Assembly: GCA_964452085.1 (NCBI GenBank)
Contig: CAYVKL010000001.1
Span: 372,001-436,000 of the forward strand
Reading direction: 5' to 3'
DNA: 64,000 bases
DNA from: Methanobacterium sp964452085
GTDB lineage: Archaea; Methanobacteriota; Methanobacteria; Methanobacteriales; Methanobacteriaceae
Of this stretch, positions 9,026 to 16,982 are shown piece by piece (positions within the stretch are counted from its first letter, which is position 1; every line of letters begins with the position of its first letter). The notes beneath the pieces were generated by a model. The model was not told where the DNA came from. It made no database searches and worked only from the letters and a program-made list of their open reading frames with translations. Position numbers and translations under genes: made by a program.

Positions 9026-10240
9026 TTAAGTTTTTAGTGATTGATATGGGAGAACCTGACATTCTTCCCCTTCACCAATTCCTTCTTGATTTTCAGGGAT
9101 AATAATATATGAATCAGACTCCACCATTGATCTAATAATTCCAGAACCCTTAATTTTCAGGGGACGAACCATACTTCCTTCAATCTTGGCACGTATATAA
9201 TCAGTCCTTCCTAACGTGGAGGGTATATTACGAACTGCTTTTTTACTAATTATCAGTGGATTTATCTCCAAACCCTGCATTTTTAAAATCGCCTGGCGAA
9301 CGAATACATCGAACTGAACCATCGCTGCCACTGGAAAGCCAGATAACATAAAAACAGGTTTTCCTTCTATTTTTGCGAACCCAAAAGGTTTGCCTGGCCT
9401 TAAAGACACACCATGTATCAGAACTTCTCCCAGTTCTTGAGCTACATCCACTACCACATCACCTTTACTGATTGCAGTCCCTCCAGTGGTAATCAGAGCA
9501 TCATATTCTTTTAATAAGGTTTTAAACAGATCTTTCACCAGATTTGCATCATCAATGGAGTGAAACATTTCAGGAATGGCAAGGCAGCTTTCTACCATGG
9601 ATTTAATGGTAAAATGGTTAGAATTCACCACTTCAGCCCCTGTTAATGTATTTTTAGGCATTACTAACTCATTACCTGTGATTATGACTGCAATTTTCGG
9701 TTTTTTAAATACTGAAACCATTTCAAATCCTGATGAAGCAACTAATCCCAATTCAGGGGGGTTTAAAACAGTACCTGAATTTAAAACTTTATCTCCTGCC
9801 TGAAAATCTTCGCCAGATAGTGAAACGTTTTCACCAGGAACCAGGGATGTTTCCACTTGCAAGGTGTTTCCATCCTCATATGTGTATTCTTCCATCACTA
9901 CTGCATTGGCACCCTCAGGAATAGGGGCACCGGTGGCGATTTTAATAGCTTCTCCACTATTAAGACTTAATTCTGACATTTCACCAGCCCCAATACGATC
10001 CACCACTTTTAATAGGAGTGGATTAGTTTCAGAGTGCCCGAAGGTTTCTTCTGCTTTTATAGCATAACCATCCATGGCAGATCTATCAAATGGGGGAGAA
10101 TTTAAAGTCGAAATCACTTCTTCAGCAATCACTCTACGATAAGATTTTTCCAAATGGATTTTTTCTACTTCCGGTGGGTTCAGGGAAGTATTGATAATTT
10201 TTTTAGCATCTAGAGTAGGCATTAGTTTAGATAAGAACAT
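9026..10240 (-). CDS. moeA: Molybdopterin molybdenumtransferase
   Basis: MoeA inserts molybdate (or tungstate) into adenylylated molybdopterin, making the cofactor of formylmethanofuran dehydrogenase and formate dehydrogenase. The 404-residue length is standard. Visible family motifs are PPFDRSAMDGYA (about residues 50-61), IATGAPIPEGANAVVMEE (about 102-119), TTGGTAISKGD (about 252-262) and LRPGKPFGFA followed by LSGFPVAAMVQF. No MoaB/MogA partner is adjacent. It heads a probable two-gene unit with the site-2 protease. Confidence 0.94.
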   Translation of the reverse strand: MFLSKLMPTLDAKKIINTSLNPPEVEKIHLEKSYRRVIAEEVISTLNSPPFDRSAMDGYAIKAEETFGHSETNPLLLKVVDRIGAGEMSELSLNSGEAIKIATGAPIPEGANAVVMEEYTYEDGNTLQVETSLVPGENVSLSGEDFQAGDKVLNSGTVLNPPELGLVASSGFEMVSVFKKPKIAVIITGNELVMPKNTLTGAEVVNSNHFTIKSMVESCLAIPEMFHSIDDANLVKDLFKTLLKEYDALITTGGTAISKGDVVVDVAQELGEVLIHGVSLRPGKPFGFAKIEGKPVFMLSGFPVAAMVQFDVFVRQAILKMQGLEINPLIISKKAVRNIPSTLGRTDYIRAKIEGSMVRPLKIKGSGIIRSMVESDSYIIIPENQEGIGEGEECQVLPYQSLKT

Positions 10241-10386
10241 ATAAGGTCACTTTTTAATTTTTAAAGATTTTCAATGCTTATGTTGAACATAACTCTGATA
10301 AGATATTCTGGGGCGAAATAAACCTATTAAATCCACTTTGATTACTTTATAATTTATCTCAAAATACATCTCCCATTGCATTCTCA

Positions 10387-10431
10387 TTTATATCTCAAGT
10401 TTACTTAAATAGTGTACACAGTTAAGTAAAC
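10387..10431 (+). promoter_or_regulatory. Promoter and nested palindromic operator of the CadD-like gene
   Basis: A TATA-like TTTATATC (10387-10394) is followed at once by GTTTACTTAA (10399-10408) and its exact reverse complement TTAAGTAAAC (10422-10431). The palindrome GTGTACAC (10412-10419) lies between the arms. The whole element spans the region between TATA box and expected start site, typical of a repressor operator. A metal-responsive repressor is the natural guess, but none is encoded nearby. Confidence 0.6.
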
Positions 10432-10473
10432 AACATTATTGACAGCATTCAATCTCGAATTTTAGAGGTTTAA

Positions 10474-11070
10474 ATGGAAACAATTATAATCTTAACAGCA
10501 ATATTAGCGTTTATATCTACAAACTTGGATGATTTGTTTCTTTTAGCAGCATTTTTCACTCATCCCACATTTAAAACAAGAGAAATAGTGTTAGGTCAGT
10601 ATATAGGATTTATAATTATTCTAATGATAAGTTCTCTTGCATATTTTGCCCAGTTAGTAATCCCATCTGCATGGATCAGCTTAATGGGAATTTTACCCAT
10701 CATAATTGGGATTAAAGGACTTATATCTCTTAAAAACCCTGAAAATGATGCAAATGCCCTCAATGATGAAATTATTGAAAAAAAAGAGGGAATAACTTAT
10801 AATAAAATATTATCTGTTGCTTCAGTAACTATTGCAAATGGTGGGGATAATTTAGGGGTCTACATGCCTCTTTTTGCCTCAATTAATCCGTTTTCTTTGG
10901 TAACAATGGTTTTAACTTTCCTGATTTTGGTTGGGATTTGGTGCGTATTAGGATTTAAATTAGTAAATAATCGTATTTTGGGTAATAAAATTCGCAAATA
11001 TGGTCATTTAATCCTTCCTTTTGTCATGATATTTATTGGTCTCGGTATTATCTTAAAAGGGTGGATATAA
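10474..11070 (+). CDS. CadD-family (cadmium resistance-type) membrane transporter
   Basis: The 198-residue protein has about six membrane helices with the family signatures STNLDDLFLLAAFF (about residues 14-27) and ANGGDNLGVYMPLF (about 118-131). The acidic DD and GDN positions are conserved in CadD-type exporters, which resemble the LysE fold. Staphylococcal CadD confers cadmium resistance; archaeal members may handle other divalent cations. A GAGGT precedes the ATG. The gene stands alone downstream of a striking palindrome (10399-10431), which suggests induction by its substrate. Substrate is not determined by the sequence. Confidence 0.82.
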   Translation: METIIILTAILAFISTNLDDLFLLAAFFTHPTFKTREIVLGQYIGFIIILMISSLAYFAQLVIPSAWISLMGILPIIIGIKGLISLKNPENDANALNDEIIEKKEGITYNKILSVASVTIANGGDNLGVYMPLFASINPFSLVTMVLTFLILVGIWCVLGFKLVNNRILGNKIRKYGHLILPFVMIFIGLGIILKGWI

Positions 11071-11161
11071 AAATGTTATTACTTTTCATATGTAAAGTTT
11101 GGTTAACTAAATAAAGAAGATGCAATCAGAATAATAAAAGTGAATTATTATTTTATAATCC

Positions 11162-12097
11162 ATGGATGGAGATGGCAAGTTGAACTCTGATGAAATAATG
11201 GTAAAAATAGAGTCTTTGAACAAGTCATTTGGACATATTACAGCACTGGACAATCTTAATCTGGAGATAAAAAAAGGCGAACTTCTGGGGATCATCGGCC
11301 CCAATGGGGCTGGTAAAACCACAGCCATCCGAATTATTTGCTGTATATTACAACCTAACTCTGGCAACGTGACAGTAGGTGGACACAGCATCTACCATGA
11401 CCAGATCAAGATCAAATCCATGATCGGCTACTTACCAGAGGAACCGAACCTTTACGAGAGATTTAAAGCACGGGATCTCTTAAAATACTTTGGAGAACTC
11501 TATGGTGTTCCTAAAAACCGGATAGAAGGCCGTATTGATGAACTTCTGGAACTGGTGGGAATGAGTAAACGTGCTGATGATAGGATCAACACTTTTTCAA
11601 AGGGTTTAAGGCAGAGAATAGGTATTGCCCGGGCACTCATCCATGATCCGGAGGTTATTATATTTGATGAGCCGACAATGGGTCTGGACCCAGCCACATC
11701 CCGAGTAATTCGTAACTTTATCCAAGACCTCAAGGGGGATAAAACTGTCATACTATGCACCCATTATATGGATGAAGCAGATCTTCTTTGTGACAGAGTG
11801 GCCATATTAAACCAGGGAAAAATTCGTGATATGGGAACTCCGGAATCTTTGAAAAAAAAGGTTCATGGCGATATAATTCTACAGGTAAGGGTTCACGAAC
11901 CTTTAAAAATAGATGAAAACAGAATTACTGCTTTCGATTCAGTGAGAGGGGTCAATGTTGAAGGTGACCAGTTCCTCATATCGTTGCGATCGAGAAGTAA
12001 TATTTCAGATATAATAGATATCTTTGGAGAACAGGCATTTTCTGTCAACACTAAAGAGCCTACTCTGGATGATGTTTTCATTCAAACCATGGAATAA
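11162..12097 (+). CDS. ABC transporter ATP-binding protein (NatA/CcmA type)
   Basis: The nucleotide-binding subunit has Walker A GPNGAGKTT (near residue 55), the signature FSKGLRQRIGIARAL (about 145-159), Walker B VIIFDEPTMGLDP and the switch histidine in CTHYMDEAD. A C-terminal regulatory tail of about 90 residues is typical of the DRA/NatA group, which pairs with ABC-2 permeases such as the next gene. The first 12 residues are hydrophilic and not family-like, so the ATG at 11198 is an equally good start; neither has a strong ribosome binding site. It leads the five-gene ABC cluster. Confidence 0.92.
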   Translation: MDGDGKLNSDEIMVKIESLNKSFGHITALDNLNLEIKKGELLGIIGPNGAGKTTAIRIICCILQPNSGNVTVGGHSIYHDQIKIKSMIGYLPEEPNLYERFKARDLLKYFGELYGVPKNRIEGRIDELLELVGMSKRADDRINTFSKGLRQRIGIARALIHDPEVIIFDEPTMGLDPATSRVIRNFIQDLKGDKTVILCTHYMDEADLLCDRVAILNQGKIRDMGTPESLKKKVHGDIILQVRVHEPLKIDENRITAFDSVRGVNVEGDQFLISLRSRSNISDIIDIFGEQAFSVNTKEPTLDDVFIQTME

Positions 12098-12167
12098 TTG
12101 GTTTGGCAATAAAATCCTGATGAACTAAATCTAATAAATTTAAGGAAAATGTTAATGGTAAATTAAT

Positions 12168-13364
12168 ATGAAGCTTAACATGAATTTCGGCATTATAACT
12201 CGTTGGGAGTTTGAAAACACTCTTAAGAGTAAGAAATTCCTTCTAATATTTTTCATGCAGTTATCAGTTCTATTCATGTTAATTGTTATGTTCAATTCTT
12301 TTGCAGCCAGCATGCAATCAGACAACGAAATGTCTTTAACTCCTTCATTAACTGATTTTGCCACTTTGGATGTAAATGACCAGGGAGGACTTTTTAAAAA
12401 GACTTTGAATCCTGAAATAATTGATATTTATAGTACAAATGGTAATAATTCATTTGTTCGAATAGAATCTGGTCAAACTAGCGGATTTTACACAGTTTCT
12501 TCTGATTCTTTGGAGCGTATTCAAAAGGGGGAAATTGTAGATACGGTATTATACTTGGATTATGCTGATCCCCGGAGAAGTGTGATAAGGGATGAAGTTA
12601 ACTCAACCACTAAAACAGTTTCAACAGCCTTAACCAAAAATTACCTGGAGTCTATTACTCCTCAGAACACCAGTACGCAAACTGGTATAAAAGAAGAAAA
12701 AACTGGCGAACCGCTTCCTTTACAACTTATAAAGAAAGTCATGCTTGCAGTTCTCCTATTCCTGCCACTTTTCCTTTTTGGTAACATAATCATTGACAGT
12801 GTGGTGGGAGAAAAGGAGAGGAAAACTGGGGAAATACTAATTGCAATGCCAATTTCACCCGGAGAAATATTATTAGGTAAGGGTCTAGCCGTGGTTGGCA
12901 TATCTGCTCTGCAAGTTGCAATGTGGGTAATTGTACTTATAGGTGCGGGTTTTGCTATTAACAATGTTATAATTGTGTACCTTTTGGTAGTACTCACTGC
13001 AATACCCATAGCAGGACTTACATCAATTATAGCGGCTTACGCTAAGAATTATAAAGAAGCTGGTATTGGGATCAGCTTCGCCTACATATTAGTTGTTGGT
13101 TTTTTGATTGTGCCTGCACTGGCTTATATCTCGAGGAAAAGCTATTCTGCCAATATTTCACCAATGACCACAGTCATGCGACTTTTTTCGGGTGAATCCA
13201 TTACAATCCCTGAGATTTTGATGTCTGTAGCATTTGTAATCATTTTAAGTGTGATATCTTTCTGGATCGCCACCTGGCTATTTAAAAGGGATGATGTGGT
13301 ATTCGGGCCACGTCCGGGTATATTTAAACTTGCACTACAACTGGTAGGTATTAAGAAAAGATAA
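12168..13364 (+). CDS. ABC-2 type permease (NatB-like)
   Basis: The 398-residue membrane protein has an N-terminal helix (about residues 24-45), a long external domain (about 50-185), and five to six helices from about residue 190. The motif DSVVGEKERKTGEILIAMP just after the second helix is the hallmark coupling region of NatB/ABC-2 permeases. It likely forms an exporter with the ATPase immediately upstream; substrate could be Na+, a drug or a lipid-like compound. The fifth gene of the cluster (15209) is a paralogue sharing the same DSVVGEKERKT motif. Confidence 0.88.
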   Translation: MKLNMNFGIITRWEFENTLKSKKFLLIFFMQLSVLFMLIVMFNSFAASMQSDNEMSLTPSLTDFATLDVNDQGGLFKKTLNPEIIDIYSTNGNNSFVRIESGQTSGFYTVSSDSLERIQKGEIVDTVLYLDYADPRRSVIRDEVNSTTKTVSTALTKNYLESITPQNTSTQTGIKEEKTGEPLPLQLIKKVMLAVLLFLPLFLFGNIIIDSVVGEKERKTGEILIAMPISPGEILLGKGLAVVGISALQVAMWVIVLIGAGFAINNVIIVYLLVVLTAIPIAGLTSIIAAYAKNYKEAGIGISFAYILVVGFLIVPALAYISRKSYSANISPMTTVMRLFSGESITIPEILMSVAFVIILSVISFWIATWLFKRDDVVFGPRPGIFKLALQLVGIKKR

Positions 13365-13413
13365 GTTTATATGAAATGATTAGATAGAATTAAAAAAAAT
13401 TGGAGAATCATTA

Positions 13414-14505
13414 ATGAGCATTTACAGACTTTCATTTAAAAATCTTAAAAGAAGAAAGCTCAGAAGTGCCCTGACCATGCTGGGCATAATAATTGGAGTT
13501 GCTACTCTGGTACTTCTTATGGGTGCCGGTACCGGGATGAAATCATATATGAAAGACCAAACATCAACCATGATGGGTGATGTTTCGATATACAATAGTT
13601 CTGGAGGTGCTTTTATGGGATCCAGTGGGGATGCCTATCTTGGACCAGAAACTGTATCCCGGATAAAAAACATGTCTCAACTTTACAATGTTAAAGAAGA
13701 GACCCAGTTCTCCACGGATATAAATAGAACTCCCATATTTGTCATAGGAACAACAAATTGGGACCAGGTGAAACTAAATGGTACGACTGGTGTGGTCATT
13801 GACCAATCCCTGGTAGATAAGTTTGGCTACAAAATTGGAAGTAAAATCACCATTAAGGAAGAAGAATTTACTGTAACCGGAATTACTCAACAGAGTACAG
13901 GTGTGGGAATGGGAATAGTGTTTTTAGATGTAGATAAAGCATTACCCTTGAATGAAAATAAGGTAACCAGTGTAACTGCCAGTGCCAGGGGAGACCCTGA
14001 AACTGCTAAAAAGGATATTGAAAGCCAAGTACCAGGAACCATGGCTATGACTCAGTCTGACTTTACTAAACAGATCGATGATCTAATGAATGGAATAATG
14101 CTCTTTATAGGGGCAATTGCCAGTATAGGGCTCATTGTGGGAGTTATAAGCATTGTGAACATAATGCTGGTTAATGTAACTGAGAGAACCAGGGAAATAG
14201 GTGTTTTAAAAGCCATAGGATTTACCAATGGTGAAGTACTGGGCAGCATTCTCATGGAAGCGGGACTTTTAGGTTTTATTGGTGCGTTAATAGGTCTGAT
14301 AATAGCAGCAGTACTCCTGCAACTGGCTATAATTTTCTTTGGACCGCAACTGGGAATGCAAGACATGTCCCTTACTTACATGCTACCTGTATGGTTAATT
14401 TTAGCCGTGGTTGGTGGTGCCACATTGCTAAGTATTTTAGCAGGATTATATCCTGCTTGGAGGGCATCAAGACTCAACGTAGTGGAGGCGTTACGCTATG
14501 ACTGA
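13414..14505 (+). CDS. MacB/FtsX-type ABC permease
   Basis: This 363-residue permease has the MacB topology: one helix near the N-terminus (about residues 18-38, SALTMLGIIIGVATLVLL), an external MacB core domain (about 45-215) and three C-terminal helices of the FtsX domain. NVTERTREIGVLKAIG (about 249-264) and LYPAWRASRLNVVEALRY at the end are family signatures. It overlaps the following LolD-type ATPase by 8 bases, so the two are translationally coupled and form one complex. Typical roles are export of peptides or mechanotransmission to surface proteins. Confidence 0.92.
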   Translation: MSIYRLSFKNLKRRKLRSALTMLGIIIGVATLVLLMGAGTGMKSYMKDQTSTMMGDVSIYNSSGGAFMGSSGDAYLGPETVSRIKNMSQLYNVKEETQFSTDINRTPIFVIGTTNWDQVKLNGTTGVVIDQSLVDKFGYKIGSKITIKEEEFTVTGITQQSTGVGMGIVFLDVDKALPLNENKVTSVTASARGDPETAKKDIESQVPGTMAMTQSDFTKQIDDLMNGIMLFIGAIASIGLIVGVISIVNIMLVNVTERTREIGVLKAIGFTNGEVLGSILMEAGLLGFIGALIGLIIAAVLLQLAIIFFGPQLGMQDMSLTYMLPVWLILAVVGGATLLSILAGLYPAWRASRLNVVEALRYD

Positions 14506-15151
14506 TATACTTAAAATTAAAGGGGCATGGAAAACTTATAAAATGGGGGCCGAGGAAATAAACGCACTTCGGGGAGTTGACTTCAAACTTCAGGAAAAAT
14601 CATTCCTGGCAGTTATGGGGCCATCTGGTTCGGGTAAATCAACCCTCCTCCACCTGGCAGGAATACTTGACCTGCCAACCAAGGGGGATGTAATCCTCAA
14701 TGGAAAAAAGGTCACTGATTTATCTGCAAAAGAGCAAGCTCAGCTGAGGAGAACAAAAATTGGATTCGTTTTTCAGCGTTTCAACCTTCTTTCCCAGTTA
14801 ACTGCACTTGAAAACGTGATGCTCCCTATGATGAAACCAGACAAAGAAAAAGCAAGGGAAATTTTAGATCGAGTTGGGTTGGAAGGAAAATACGACCGCT
14901 TACCTACACAATTATCTGGTGGGGAGGAACAAAGAGTGGCTATAGCCAGATCACTGGCTAACGATCCTTTATTAATACTGGCAGACGAACCAACGGGTGA
15001 ATTAGATACAACAAATAGTAGAATGATAATGAAACTATTAACTGACCTTAACCAAGAAGGTATGAGTATTATAATAGTTACCCACGATCCCATGGCAGCA
15101 GAATATGCTCACCAAACTGTTGAAATGAGGGATGGTAAGATATTGGAATAG
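14498..15151 (+). CDS. ABC transporter ATP-binding protein (LolD/MacB type)
   Basis: The 217-residue ATPase has Walker A GPSGSGKST (near residue 43), the Q-loop FVFQRFNLL, signature LSGGEEQRVAIARSL (about 138-152), Walker B LLILADEPTGELD and the switch histidine VTHDPMAAEYA. The signature reads LSGGE instead of the commoner LSGGQ. Its start lies inside the end of the MacB-type permease gene, marking an obligate partner. It completes the second ABC module of the cluster. Confidence 0.93.
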   Translation: MTDILKIKGAWKTYKMGAEEINALRGVDFKLQEKSFLAVMGPSGSGKSTLLHLAGILDLPTKGDVILNGKKVTDLSAKEQAQLRRTKIGFVFQRFNLLSQLTALENVMLPMMKPDKEKAREILDRVGLEGKYDRLPTQLSGGEEQRVAIARSLANDPLLILADEPTGELDTTNSRMIMKLLTDLNQEGMSIIIVTHDPMAAEYAHQTVEMRDGKILE

Positions 15152-15208
15152 TAATAAGTTTCTGGTAAAAAATGAACTTGAAAATAGTATTAATATAATT
15201 TAAAAGCT

Positions 15209-16360
15209 ATGATATCCAGCACCACCCATAAAATAATGGCCCTGGCAAAGAAAGAAGCCCGAGACATCCTCCAAAATAAGATATATATTCTGGTAGTTCT
15301 GGTTCAGGTTTTCATTATCATGGGAGCAGTGGGGCTGGTGGTGGTCGCGTCCATAGCCAGTGACCCCGCACTCCTGGATCAGGTAGGGGCAACTTCTACC
15401 CTAACTGTAGGATTACCTCAAGATTTGAATGGATCCAGCCTGGCAAAATATTTGGAAGAACAGAAACTAACTTTAAACTACTATAACAGCACTGCTGAAG
15501 CTAAACCTCAACTAGGAAAGAAATTAGTGGCCATTATTGATATTTCTTCTTCTGGAGAAGTAACAGTGCAAGTAGACACTTCTAATGTTTTTTATCCAGT
15601 GGCATCCACCAAAATCAATACTGCAGTAAGCAACTTCAACACTGAAAGAACACTGAAAAACGCGGGGTTGAGTGAGAGCCAGGTTAAAGCCATTCAAAAC
15701 CCGGTGACTTATCGTGAAGTTAAAATAAACCAGGATAAAGAGGTTCCATTAACTTTGGATAGCCCTTACTTCGTTGAATTGATTTATGGATTCATTGTAC
15801 CTTTCATACTTCTACTGCCATTTTTCTTAGCAAGTAATATTGTAACTGACAGTGTAGTGGGAGAAAAAGAGAGAAAAACTTTCGAAGTACTTTTAATGAC
15901 TCCATTATCCAGTTACATGGTTATTGTTGGTAAAATAATTCCCATACTGTTATTTTCCCTCTTACAAAGTATTGCCTGGATATTGGTGCTTGATCTACTC
16001 CGGGTGCCTATATACAATCCGGCACTTATTGCATTAGTCTTGTTTTTCATGGGATTGGGATTCATTGGGTTAGGAATACTTATCTCCATGATGGTGGATA
16101 GTACCAAGGAAGCAAACTCTGCTATAACACTGGTGCTGGTATTGGCCACATTTGTCCTGTTTATGCCTTTATTCATAAATTCTGACATATTTCGGCCAGT
16201 TTTTAACTTCATCCCCACAGTTCTAATGGTAAAACTAGCATCTTCACCTACAATTAAACCAGAAATCATGATTTACCTATTACCGACGCTTATATTATCA
16301 TTCTTAATATTTATTGGTACGGTGAGATCTTTTAAGCATGAAAGGGCTATTAGATTATAA
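15209..16360 (+). CDS. ABC-2 type permease (NatB-like), second copy
   Basis: A 383-residue permease with the same plan as the gene at 12168: N-terminal helix (about residues 25-47), external domain, then a helical C-terminal half with DSVVGEKERKTFEVLLMTP near residue 210. No third ATPase follows, so it probably uses the NatA-like ATPase at 11162, perhaps as a heterodimer with the first permease. No clear ribosome binding site precedes the ATG; a second in-frame ATG lies 24 bases on. It closes the five-gene run. Confidence 0.87.
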   Translation: MISSTTHKIMALAKKEARDILQNKIYILVVLVQVFIIMGAVGLVVVASIASDPALLDQVGATSTLTVGLPQDLNGSSLAKYLEEQKLTLNYYNSTAEAKPQLGKKLVAIIDISSSGEVTVQVDTSNVFYPVASTKINTAVSNFNTERTLKNAGLSESQVKAIQNPVTYREVKINQDKEVPLTLDSPYFVELIYGFIVPFILLLPFFLASNIVTDSVVGEKERKTFEVLLMTPLSSYMVIVGKIIPILLFSLLQSIAWILVLDLLRVPIYNPALIALVLFFMGLGFIGLGILISMMVDSTKEANSAITLVLVLATFVLFMPLFINSDIFRPVFNFIPTVLMVKLASSPTIKPEIMIYLLPTLILSFLIFIGTVRSFKHERAIRL

Positions 16361-16414
16361 TTGGATTTGGTTGTTATTGGATTAAAAACAGAATATAAGG
16401 CTTATAATAATTTT

Positions 16415-16978
16415 TTAGGCCATTAAATACACTATCAAGCTCATAACCATGGCAGAAACCAAAGGTATGGGTACGTTATCGTCAACGGGACTGTAAGCTT
16501 CAGTCAGAGTTCCAGCCAGAGAACCTATAAATGCAGGTATAAGTGGTAGCTGGGTTAAAGAAACCATAAAACCAACCACTAAAAAAGCTAAACTTCCTTC
16601 TAGAGTTTTATGTGATTGGAATGGTAATTTTATTTTTCCAAATCTTTTCCCAATTAGGGTGGATGCTGAGTCTCCGAAAAGCAGTATGAGTATAGCTGCG
16701 TTGGCAATGGCTATGTTAAACTGGAAAAAGTACAGAGTGATGATGATTCCGATGAAAAAGTATACGAATCCTCTTTCATCTTTGTCACGTTTAGCAAGTC
16801 GTAAAATAGTGGAAAAAAAGGGAATGTTGTGGTGATGGTCCAAGCGGAATACTAGCACCACGAAAACCAGGATGGCCACACAAAGAAGAATGAGGAGTTG
16901 TGTGGGCATGAAGTAGCTTAAAATGACGATGAAGACACCTGATGCGTGTATCAGTTGCCTCCAAAGTTCTTTCTTCAT
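16415..16978 (-). CDS. Polyprenol/diacylglycerol kinase family membrane protein (SEC59/DGK1-like)
   Basis: A 187-residue integral membrane protein with about six helices. It has the features of CTP-dependent polyprenol, phytol and diacylglycerol kinases: an N-terminal RQLIHASG, then FGDSASTLIGKRFGK (about residues 100-114) and SHKTLEGSLAF (about 121-131). In archaea such enzymes are thought to phosphorylate isoprenoid alcohols for lipid or glycan-carrier recycling. It starts 4 bases after the purL stop, so it is cotranscribed with ileS and purL. Substrate is inferred from the family only. Confidence 0.8.
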   Translation of the reverse strand: MKKELWRQLIHASGVFIVILSYFMPTQLLILLCVAILVFVVLVFRLDHHHNIPFFSTILRLAKRDKDERGFVYFFIGIIITLYFFQFNIAIANAAILILLFGDSASTLIGKRFGKIKLPFQSHKTLEGSLAFLVVGFMVSLTQLPLIPAFIGSLAGTLTEAYSPVDDNVPIPLVSAMVMSLIVYLMA

Positions 16979-16982
16979 ATAA

